Part shown: one piece after another, positions 22,701 to 35,000 of the stretch
How the letters are laid out: each line of letters starts with the position of its first letter
Position numbering within the stretch: position 1 is the stretch's first letter
NCBI RefSeq assembly: GCF_000003815.2
Contig: NC_049980.1
Coordinates: 31,823,470 to 31,859,179, forward strand
Length of the DNA: 35,710 bases
Source of the DNA: Branchiostoma floridae
Taxonomy: Eukaryota; Chordata; Leptocardii; Amphioxiformes; Branchiostomatidae
Direction of reading: 5' to 3'
The notes under the pieces: model-generated
What the model saw: only the letters and a program-made list of their open reading frames with translations
Told to the model about the DNA's origin: nothing
Database searches by the model: none
Translations under genes and position numbers: made by a program

Positions 22701-25700
22701 GGTCCCAGCCCTCCCAGAGACAGGGCTGGTACCTCGGGTTATACGGAATACACTGTCAGTGTTGTTTTTTATATCCCCTCATGCAAGGCCCACTGCTTGA
22801 ATGTAAACATCAGTTTCAGTTTATCAAAGATCAGTATCTTTGATTCCTTGTTTCAGATGTTGGATTTCGCATCGGGGGTGACAGTGGAGTAGACCACCTG
22901 GTCTTACAAGTACATTACGCACACGGTTTCAAAGGTACGTCAGGAGTTTTTCTTCCTAAATTGTGCCTAACACAGACTACTTGAAATTCATGGTTACATC
23001 TAATAGTAACTGACAGTGTTTACTCCATTACCATGTATATGAGCCCAACTTGAAAGTACATAAGATTCTGTGTTGGTAGGTTCTGAATCAATGTTGAACT
23101 GTCTGTAATTTCCCAAACGAAAATTGAACCTACCCAAAGCAATCCACTGTTTCTGTGATCCAGATAGAATGCATGGCTTGATGAGCAGTGGATCATAAGT
23201 TGCAGAAGTCTAAAAGAAGACAATCTACATTAGGTCTTTACAAGCTTCCCCAAATAGAGATGGGTCACTGTGGACTTTCTGTAACTTATGATCAACTGCT
23301 CAAAGGGTCACGTGTGTTATCTGCATGTCGTGACATTACAGAAGTTGGAGTTGGACAGTCAAAGATTGTTGGTAATTGTAGTTTAACGTTGATTTAGAAT
23401 GTATATGACCTGTGGTGACATTATATACCTATTTTAAGAAAGAAAAGTATTGGAAAATAGTTAATATTTGCACATTGTACGCATTGTACAAAGTTCTTAA
23501 GACCAGATACCGACATGTGAGCTTCACTAACTAATGGTTCGTGCTTTGTTTTATTACCAGATGGACATGATTTGGATCACTCTGGCCTCTCCCTCCATAT
23601 GACGTACAGACCGTAAGTTGTTCAAAAATGATTCTCCCCTTTTACATGTGTTATGTGTACTTGTACAGTAACTGTTTCCAGTAGTAATACTGAGATATGT
23701 ACATTTGTGTATGATTGTGTATCTAACTTTGAAAGATGAATCAGACAACACAAGGTGTAGAATCTTTGTCCAATTCTATTCAAGATGTACCATATTGATC
23801 ATGTCTTATTTGTACATTAGCCTACTAGTTTAATGATTGTTGATCTCATCCAAGTTTTGCCCATACCAAAAGTCCTGCTGTTATCTTCTGCAGACAAAAG
23901 TACATCGCTGGGGTATTTCTGCTTGCATCTGGGTATGCCCACATTCCTGCCCACTCGAAAGGTACATTATCAGGATTTTGGTTTAACACAGGGAGTTATG
24001 AATGGGTTAAGGATATTGTTCCTTTTTCTCTGGAGCAAGTCTAAGTGGAACATTGAGGAGAACATCTTTTAAAGGCTATTCAATTTCTATCAAAGCTTGG
24101 AGATTTACTTCTGTGGATGTCTAACCTTTATAAATGTCGAGAAGAACAGAAAATCACGAAGACTAGACTGAGGAAAATGATGTTTGATCTTCTGTGTATC
24201 AAATAGCAGAAGATGTTTTGGAGCATATTGTGATAACAGACATTGCCTAATAGTATGTAGTGAAGATGATAAACAACTAATTTAATCATGTTACATGTAC
24301 TAACAATTGTCTTACTGGAATGTTTAGAACAGAAGTTATAGGGCACACCATTACTTTTGATAAAGAAGCAGTGATACATGACTTGGGAGCATGCAATGTC
24401 TTCCTAGCCAATCTTTGTCAACAAAGACAAGCCAGGAGGAAAGCTTCACCTGTTCAACAAGATGCGTAAATAACAAAACCTTTTGTTCGCACATTACTAC
24501 TGTAGGAGTGACTGTGGATCTGGCCTGTGGATATGATGATCCTGTTGAGATCCACCCCTTTGCCTTCCGCACCCACGCTCATGGATTAGGTAACCCTAAG
24601 TCTTGTTCGCCTTCCGCACCCACGCTCATGGATTAGGTAACCCTAAGTCTTGTTCGCCTTCCGCACCCACGCTCATGGATTAGGTAACCCTGAGTCTTGT
24701 TCTAGCCTGGTATCCAGCCATATTAGCTATAACTTGCCAATCTTTTTTGGCTCGGGAGCTATATTACGTCTGGATACCAGGTCAGTCTTGTTCTAGCAGT
24801 ACATACAATGTAGTGGTACATAGCTCCTGAGTCTCTTTAGTTCTCTACGCAAATATCTTCTACACGCATACTCACAGATTAGGTAACCAGTCTTGTTCTA
24901 GCTGGTATCCAGTTGTATTATTTTAGCTCCTGAATTTCGTCTGTCCTCTCCACAAATACGGTATTTGCGGAGAGGACAGAAGATACCCGGAAGCCATAAT
25001 ACGGCTGGATACCAGGCAGTCTTGTTCTTTTATGTCGTGTACATCTTCAACTTGAAGTTTACTTAATCTTATTCTCCAAGAATTTTGAAAAAAACTTTTC
25101 TGTGCCATTTGTGGGTGTGTTTGAAGACAGCATAATTATCATAACCAGCATTATCATAACCAGATGTTGATCGTACAAATCAACAAATTTGTATATATGA
25201 TTGTGACTTTATTCATACATTGCTGTTGTTTTCTACCCACCCAGGTAAAGTGATAAGTGGGTATGTGGTGAGAGATGGCCGTGAGTGGGTGGAACTGGGC
25301 AGGGGAAACCCGCAGTGGCCGCAAGCATTCTACCCCGTCGCCAATGCAAGGGATAAGGTCATCTATTCTACAGACATTGTGGTGAGTTTTTCATACTGTG
25401 TATAATAAAGAACCCTACACACTTACAGGTGTGCAAAGTCATGGCAAATACACATTGCACTTAGTGTAATTCCTTCCAAAAAGCACCATGCTTGGACTGG
25501 CACTGACCAGAGAGAAAAGTGTTTGACATACAGTATTTGAAATCCATGATGACATGATGATGATGACAGACCAAAGCATGCTCATTGTGTTGTGGCCATA
25601 GAATTCTAGGGAAAGCAATCTTGTCAAGTCAAGTTGTACTTTTGTGGAAAGATGAGAATGTGAATTAAAGAGACCTAAAGATGCACAAATGGGGATCTCC

Positions 25701-28700
25701 CTGTAGCTCAACTGGTAGCAGCCTTACTGCTGAGCTCCCGGTTCCATTAGTGTGTAACTGGGAGACCCGTTTCTAATCTTGGTTAGGGCATGGTTGGGGC
25801 CACGCCTGTTTTTCAGATTAGGGATATAAAATGGGGGTACCATGTTCAAGGAGGTGCCTCGAGCATGTTACAGGGTAAGGGCTAGCAGTCCCTGTAAAGA
25901 TATACCCTGGTACAGAAACAACAAGGAAACTTGCTGACCTATGTGCTACTAAAAGGCACTGCAAAGTAAACAACAACAACAACAACAAATAAGCTCCCAT
26001 TGGTTCTCAGTGATAGAAGTAATTTGTATGTTTGCTGTGAAACTCCATCCCAAATGCTTCCAATTCTCGGCATAGACTCTGTCAGCTCTTGAGTGACAGC
26101 TGCTTTCCTTTCCCCTGACGTCTGTCAATACGCTGCCTTCTGTCCCTACAGGCTGCCAGATGTGTGTTTGATGCAGAGGACAGGGATGAGGACACGTGGA
26201 TCGGGTATGTAGGAAACAAACAAACATTCTCAAACTGTACACTGTCAGTAGGTACAATCTGCATAGAGAATTCGGACAATGCTGAATTCAGGAGAACCCC
26301 TCTTCTAAGTCCAAGGAAGGCAATTATACAGAGTTGGTAAATTTGGTAAATGAAATGGCTTTCTGTATCTAAAATAGCTTGCCTACACAGGCACTTGGGA
26401 TTCAGCTTCGTTTTAAGTGTCAATGCCATTTGTTCCCTATTGGACTGCGAGAAAGTTATCTACATGATTGTGGGAAGCAGGTAGTTTATACTCATCTGTC
26501 ACATATTGTAGCAAAATGAAGTGTAAACTGTCATAGAAACATCTATTAGTAAGCGATGGGGATGCAAAGACTTTAGGTGATTTACAATTTTGGAAACATG
26601 TCAAGGAGTAAATTTGGGAATGTCCATTCAATCCACACAGAGCACATCTATAAAAATTAGTCATACAGGTAGACACATAAATCCACCAACCGGACAAATT
26701 CTCATCCACAGAGCGACATCGTCAGACGAGATGTGCAACTTCTACATGATGTACTACACCGACCCCCTCAGGGGGGAGACCTTCAAGGAGTGCTCCTACC
26801 CAGGAGACGCAGAGTTCTTCAAGGACATCCCCGCTACTTCCATGGTCGTTCCAGACGCTCCCGAGGGAGGGGGGCTCAAGGAAGGGTGGGAGGAACATGT
26901 GCACATGCACCATCACCACAGCCATGGCATGGGGGAGGAGGACATGACTGGTAGGTGGTTTGTTTGTTTGTTTGTTTGTTTGTTTGTTTGTTGAGGGAGG
27001 GGGCCTTAAGGAAGGGTGGGAGGAACATGTACACATGCACCATCACCACAGTCATGGCATGGGGGAGGAGGACATGACTGGTAGGTGGTTTGTTTGTTTG
27101 TTTGTTTGTTTGTTTGTTTGTTGAGGGAGGGGGCCTTAAGGAAGGGTGGGAGGAACATGTACACATGCACCATCACCACAGTCATGGCATGGGGGAGGAG
27201 GACATGACTGGTAGGTGGTTTGTTTGTTTGTTTGTTTGTTTGTTGAGAGAGGGGTATTTAAGAAAGGGCGGGAGGAACATGTACACATGCACCATCACCA
27301 CAGCCATGGGATGGGGGAGGAGGACATGACTGGTAGGCGGTTTGTTTGTTTGTTTGTTTGTTTGTTTGTTTGTTGAGTGAGGGGGGCTGAAGGAAGGGTG
27401 GGAGGACCATGTGCACATGCACCATCACCACAGCCATGGGATGGGGGAGGAGGACATGACTGGTAGGTGGTTTGTTTGTTTGTTTGTTTGTTTGTTTGTT
27501 TGTTGAGGGAGGGGGGCTGAAGGAAGGGTGGGAGGATCATGTGCACATGCACCATCACCACAGCCATGGCATGGGGGAGGAGGATATGACTGGTAGGCGG
27601 TTTGTTTGTTTGTTTGTTTGTTTGTTTGTAGAGGGAGGGGGCCTGAAGGAAGGGTGGGAGGATCATGTCCACATGCACCATCACCACAGCCATGGCATGG
27701 GGGAGGAGGACATGACTGGTAGGTGGTTTGTTTGTTTGTTTGTTTGTTTGTTTGTTGGTTGGTTGAGGGAGGGGGCCTTAAGGAAGGGTGGGAGGATCAT
27801 GTGCACATGCACCATCACCACAGTCATGGCATGGGGGAGGAGGACATGACTGGTAGGTGGTTTGTTTGTTTGTTTGTTTGTTTGTTTGTTTGTTGAGAGA
27901 GGGGTATTTAAGGAAGGGTGGGAGGATCATGTGCACATGCACCATCACCACAGTCATGGCATGGGGGAGGAGGACATGACTGGTAGGTGGTTTGTTTGTT
28001 TGTTTGTTTGTTTGTTTGTTTGTTGAGAGAGGGGTATTTAAGGAAGGGTGGGAGGATCATGTGCACATGCACCATCACCACAGCCATGGCATGGGGGAGG
28101 AGGACATGACTGGTTTATTTGTTTGTTTGTCTGTTTCTTAGGCATAACACACCAGTTTTGTCAAGTTGATTACGGTACTACCTACATGTAAGACTAAGAG
28201 TCCGGACTACGAAGTACATAACCTCTGCTTCTCCTATTTGAACATTAACTGTTTACTGTTATAACTCTCATTGAGTGGCGCTTGCCTAAAAACCACTAAC
28301 GCTTCCTCTGTCGCTATGTCTCTCCTCTCACGCCTGCTTGTCTCCAAAGGAAGCTTGTATCTGCCCGACCTTCCTGTCTTGCCGTATGACAGCGCTTCGG
28401 AAAACTTGCTGAGCGAGTTGTACAACCTCTACTCAGGTTATAACTTCTAAGTGGTTTTAAATTTTGATGCTGTATTTTGTAAGCATTTTCATACTATGAT
28501 CCATGTTTGTGTATCTGTGTTTGTCTTTGATTGTGTGGGTGTATGTAGTATGTCGCTTGTGTTTTTGAGCCATGGAAGATCAGTATGCTCTGCGTAGCCA
28601 TTTTGGTTCCTAGCCCGGTGGTTTAAGATGACCCCTGCCTCTGGACCAAGAGGAGTTTGAATCCCGACTGTGTCACTTAGCCAATGATAATGCATGCTAC

Positions 28701-28961
28701 AAGAAAAGGTAGCAGTCCTTAAGATGGGACGTTAAGCTGTGGTATAATGTTAGCTAGGGGAATTTCCCCGGTACAATGAACCTATAAATTGTAAAGACTG
28801 TACGTAGTGTCTGTCTTCTCTGTCACAACCAGTTGAACTGTAGCTCAGCTGTTTATTTAGTTCTTTTGAGCTAAAATATCATTCTTGATGATCACTTTGA
28901 ATTCCCAATAAGTGGGTATCGAGGCTCTGCATAGAGGGATAACCACTTGGTTGATGTACTG

Positions 28962-29018
<57 letters not shown>

Positions 29019-32000
29019 GCCTCGAAATACTTTTTTTAGCCAGGTTGCGCAGGCAGCAACCTGAATCAAAAACCAACTTGCGCCATCAGCATTTCAGGTT
29101 GCGCCACTTCCAAGTTGTTACTTTCTCCAAATTAGCTACTTATCAATTATCTGTAAAAACAGTTCATTTCAGTTGAAGAAATATAGCAAAAAAAAATGCT
29201 GGGCAAATTAGTGCCCTTTCTCAATAAACAACATCCATTTATCGATCTTTTGAAAATAAAGACTGCAACAAAAATAATATCTCAAAGAACCGTGAAAAAA
29301 TCGCGACCTCCGTTAAAAAGTGCCGACCGTGCACCCCTCCCCAGTATAGTCATTGTCACACTAGCTGTTTTTCCCGCATTCCATCGACAGTATTGTCCCA
29401 AACAAGCAAAAAAAAAAATTCAAAATAAGCCTATACATGTACTTATCGGCAAGGACGTTAGGCAGTCGATGAGTTTTCGTATTTACATTGTCAAAGTTTC
29501 ATGCCTTGCTGCGTGATTTTCCCGCGAACACAGCGTTGGGTCATCAGATACTCCACCAATAGCAGCGCCCAGGCACGCTACGTCACGCCGAAATGATATG
29601 GCCAATGGGGTATGACTCTCGCGAGATGTGAGTTAGTGCGAGATTTTGCGCGAGACTTGAAGGTAGATTTAAAATGCCGGCTCTATAGTGGCCAAAGTCT
29701 GCAAATTTTGAACTTTGAGCGAAGTTTCCGGCGGAAAATTAGGGCTTACCAAAGGCGTTCATCCCCAAAACAGGGTGTACATTTTCTGATATCTTTTTAG
29801 TAAAGGGCCTGTAACTTAAGGATCGTTTTGTTTACCCAAAAAAATCAAGTTGCACCGTGCGCAACCTGACTTTCTGAACAACTTGCGCACAGAGAAAACT
29901 ACTTGCGCGGCAGGGGTGGGCAAGTGGTTAATTCGAGCCCTGATATATTACATATATAGGACAACAAGAAGAACAGCTAACAAAAAAGAACAGCTAACAA
30001 AAATGTTAAGCTAATTGCGAGTTCAACAAACTTTAAGGTTAAACTGAAACAAGAATCTCAAACTTAATACAGGGATGGACGAGTCAACCACAAGAAAGTC
30101 TGCTACGTCTACGCCAGCCAAACCTCCGACTCTGCCGGAGCAAAAAGTCACAACAAAGCAGACGGAGGGAAAACCTAATGTTATAACAGAGAAGACAAAG
30201 ACAGTTGCGAGAGAACAGCACCTGAGCACTGAGTCAGGCACCACCAAACAGAGAGAGGATTCAGGAGTGGCCAGTTTAGAGTCAACAGCAGGCTCACAGT
30301 ATACAGGTGTGTGTTTATTTATTTCATCTTTAAACAGATGGGTACGCCCCTACAACAGTACATAGTTGATTTCCAAGGGGGCCCATCAAACATACATGTA
30401 AATAATAAATACAAAATGTACAGGACAAAAACGTGGTAACAATCAGTCAAACTTTGAACACCCAGGGACAACATACACTACAGAAAACATAAAACCGGTG
30501 CGTCAAAACATAATCAGTGTCCATACTCATGTCGAAAACGTTCCAAGGTCAAAATCAACATGTCAAGATTACTCCATCTGACAGTGTCATTTTTAGATTA
30601 TTGTATCTGAAAGAAATAGGGCTGTCTCCAGGATTTGTGTGTTGGGATGGAGACAAGTATTACTCTATCTGTCCGAAAAATCTGTACTTGAAACTGCTCA
30701 AAAATCTATTTTAATTTATGAGCTTAACATGAAACACGAAACTGCTCCAAATCTATTTTAATTTACGAGCTTAAAATGACACGTCTAACAAGGACACAGT
30801 TGGCTCCCAAACAATGAGAGGGACGGAAAAAAATTTAAAGCTATAGCCATCCCTGCTTATAGTCATGTATACATAGTAGTTGAGCAAAATATCCTCAGTC
30901 TGTCTCAAGAAGCAAAGTTCTGTACCAGGATGGAGGGATGGGCCCTGGAGACACCCCTAACACTATGCACTGAAAGATGTATAAAGAATTTTAACTATTA
31001 AGAAACTGACTACAAGAAAACTTTTTGTATCCTGCAGATCTGAGATTGGTGCCGGGCTGGCCGGACAAGTCGTTGGGCAGTCTGGGCCAGGTGGCAGGCG
31101 TGGGGGTGGACAGCAGCGGCAATGTGGTCATCTTCCACAGGGGAGACCATGTTTGGGATGCATGGTGAGCTGTACAAAGTAATAGTAGTAGTAGTAGTAG
31201 TATGCCAAAAAGCAGTTACTCATTGAAAGCAACTGGGTATGTCTTGGGAAACGTTTCAGACACCAGTATCTTTCGTCAGCGACACTGGAGAGATCTTGTT
31301 GGAGAGAGTTTTTATATCATAGCTATTAATCTATATGCAAAAGAGATCCAGTTGGAGAACAGGTTTATCCTAACTATGAGTGAAGGTTAAGTGTCTGTTG
31401 TTCTCTGTCTTGCAAGGGCCACTGCTAAAAATGCAAGCATAAATGATAAAACCCACCGTGAATGTTTCTGTATTTACTGTAGTTAACACTATTTCACTGT
31501 CAACAGGCATGGAAACTTTCAAGAACAGAGCAAAGTACTTTTTAAGTTAGTACCTATCAAAGATTGTTTAGCATTGATAGCAACATCTTAGGCTTCTGCT
31601 TGCCATGGGATGTGAACATTTTTTTGTCTGTTTTTGAAAATGTTTATACCTTTTTTTCTATGCAGGACTTTTGATTCACAGAGGCAGTACAGAGAGAAAG
31701 ACAAGGGACCAATCCGCACCAACACTGTCATCTCTCTCAACCCACAGACTGGGAAACCTGTCAAGCAATGGGGGAAGGACTTGTGAGTTATCTCTTAGAA
31801 AACATTTTATATTGTATAATAGACTGTGTGTCCCCTTTGTAGGTTTGTGTGTAGTCCTGTGGTTAGCAACCTTAGTCTGCCTTTGGACCTTGTGGTTGGG
31901 CGTATGAATGTATGTTGTTGCTTACCCAAACTTTAACCGTTCTTAGGACGGGACGTTAAGCCATGGTTCACAGTTCTTTGTACTTGTCGAAAAGTGCTAG

Positions 32001-35000
32001 GGGAATTTCCCGGATACAATGAACCTGTAAATGTATACATTGTCTTCTGTCAGATGTGTGGAGAAAATGATAATTATGAAAGTATCACTCTAATTCCTTT
32101 TGTCAATATTCTCATGCTTTTGCTCCTGTTGTTTCCCAGCTTCTACCTCCCCCATGGACTTACTCTGGACCATGAGGATAACGTGTGGGTGACTGATGTG
32201 GCCATGCACCAGGTATGGTTTGTCCTGTCACTGCGTTTCTGTTGGTTCCTGCTTTAAAATGGAGCAACTGTCATTTGAAGTACAAAATTGATGAACCAAT
32301 CACCTGGTTGACAGTTTAAAGACTGCGATTGATTGTATATAATTATTATATAATGGAGTTTTTAACATCACCCCTCAAATTGGTTTTGTAATATGTCGGG
32401 CCATGTCAGACACATGTATTCAGCCATAGCCTTAGATTACTTAGTCTGATTAAAGAGTACTTAGGGAGTTTAGCACAATACTTAATGCTTTTTTAATGTG
32501 CACAAGACTAGTGGGTACTTTTAATCATATGATCTGAAGTATTTTTAAGTTTCTATAACTCTCTAATACTAATAGAGTAAAGGACTCCTTTTATGATCAT
32601 GATGACCACATGACTCATTGTTGCCCCGCCCTGCCAGGTGTTCAAGTTTCCCCCGGGGGGAGGGGATGCCCCACTGCTGACCCTGGGGGAGGCGTTTGTG
32701 CCCGACTGGAGCACGGACCACTTCTGCCAGCCCACCGATGTGGCGGTGGAGACGTCAGGGGACTTCTATGTGTCAGACGGGTATGTCAGCAACTTTTTTT
32801 TTTTATTTGTTGTTTTTGTGTTAAGCATCAAAACAAGACCATAAACTTTAAAGGCATACCTTCCTTCCACAATACAATTATTTAGTAGATACATTAGAGC
32901 ATGTTTAGATTTTAGAAATTGTTACAGAAGTGTGAATGGTTAAGGCCATATTGACATATCTTGTAGTCCTTGTATCTGCATTTACCATTAGTTAGTATGT
33001 GTGTTAACTTTATACTTGCAGAAGACATTACAAAAGTCTCTATATATTCTTAAGCTTTCTCATAACTGCTGCTAACCATTAAGAATTTTCATGACATGAA
33101 GATATATGCAGTGTATATTTACATATTAAGCAAAAATGTTAACTGTGGTATAATTATAGAAAGGACAAGGCTAACTGCTATTTAGAATTCACTTCATTCA
33201 TGTACGTTAACTTTATTCATTTTCCCTCTACAGCTACTGTAACAGCAGAATCCTGAAGTTTGACCGCACAGGGAAACTTTTGGCTGTTCTGGGAGAAGTT
33301 GACACTTCGCACATTATTAAGCGTAAGTGTTGTCTAGGTCCTGTTCCAAAGTAGTGGTTTATCTTGAAGGCACAAATCTGTGTAGCGCTGCTTTGAATTC
33401 TAAATCAAGAACCCTAACCACAAGATCACCTTGCTACCACAGAATACCACCTTACCCTGGGCACCCAGATGGTCCCAACTAATAGATGTAACTAACTTGT
33501 GCAGTATTACTTTTTTCCATGTCTTATAAGCCCATATGGGATATGGGATAATAAAACTTCATGAATTTTGTTAATTCATTTTTCCACTCAATTATTCATC
33601 CATCTATCCATCCATCCATCCAAACATTCAATCATTCATTTAATGGTCATCTTTGAAGCTACATATCAAGCAAGCTGTTAAAGTGAACAATTTGGGGCAA
33701 TCTTGGCTGCCAGACGAATATGTAATAAATCAATGAATAATAGGAGTTAAGTGCCTTTTCTAAGGGAAAAAAAGTGACACCTGCCATGGATTCCAACCCA
33801 GGACCTTTAGATTCTAATTCAACAACTCTAACCACCATGCCAACATCTCACAGCATCCCAAGGCTTTGCACTGGCCACACAAATGGTCATCCCTGTAACT
33901 TGTCTAGTATTACGTTTTTTTCCATGTCTTATAAGCCCATATGGGCTGGACGACATGATGCGGCAAGACATGACAATAAAACTTCATTCGTTCATTCATC
34001 CATTCATTCATCCATCCAAATGTTCAATCATTCATTGATAGTCATCTTTGAAGCTACATAACAGGTAATCTATCAAAATGATGATACAAGAGCCAAGTGC
34101 CTTTTCTACGGACTCAAAACTGTCACATGCCAGGGATTCTAACCCAGGACCTCTACCGGTAGGATCTAACTCTTTACCACCATCCTACAGCTTCCCAAGG
34201 CTTCTCCTTGGCCACCCAGATGGTGATCCCCCACAGCCTGGCGCTGGCGGAGGACAGGCAGCAGGTGTGCACGGCCGACAGGGAGAACGGGAGGGTGGTC
34301 TGCTTCAGCACGGAGACGGGGAAACCCGTCCGCGTGATCCGGCATCCCGAGTTCGGGGAGAGACTGTTCGCCATCAGCTACAGTCCTTCACAAGGTAGTC
34401 AATGAGCGTGATTCAATAGATAGGACTTTTGAATTTGAATTTGAGGACACCAGTTTTAAAAGCATTGTATTTCAACAGGAGAAACATGTACTACTCACGT
34501 TGCAACATCCTTAATTTAGGCCATGTTGATTTGAGTTCAGTTGCATGCAAAATTATTCACCCCCCTTTTGGCTATTTTGGCAAAATGAGGAGCATTACAG
34601 CAGCAGACTGGTACTAAATCATATAGGTGGTGAACAAATAGATTACTACAATCTAAGTCCTGGTCAAAAGTCAAGATTTATTTCATTATAGTCCATCCCA
34701 AATCACAACTTTCACTCATAAAGCAGACTGCAAAATTATTCGCCTCCCATCAGCTACAGTCCTTCACAAGGTATTCAATGAGCATTTGGAATTTGACTAG
34801 CCTGGGTACCATCCGAGTAGTAGTTCGCTCCTGTGTTCGCTCCTGCTACCTGTCTGGGGAACTAAATGTTCAAACCTTTTGGTGGTGACGTCAGTTAATG
34901 AGCGAACTAAGGAATGGTTTCTAGAGCAGTCGTTTGAACAGGCGTTCCAACACCAAGCGGACTGATGACCAATGACCAATCCATTGGTCCTCAGCGTTGA

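Noticed and set aside
26722-27693. Minus-strand frames rich in NKQTNKQT and HVLLPHAM
   Set aside because: They are the reverse of the (TTTG)n and His-rich repeat units; no independent gene evidence.
28142-28187. Possible extra PAM exon after 'gtctgtttcttag' ending at a gtaaga donor
   Set aside because: The splice signals look reasonable, but 46 nt changes phase from 1 to 2 and would put exon 12 out of frame.
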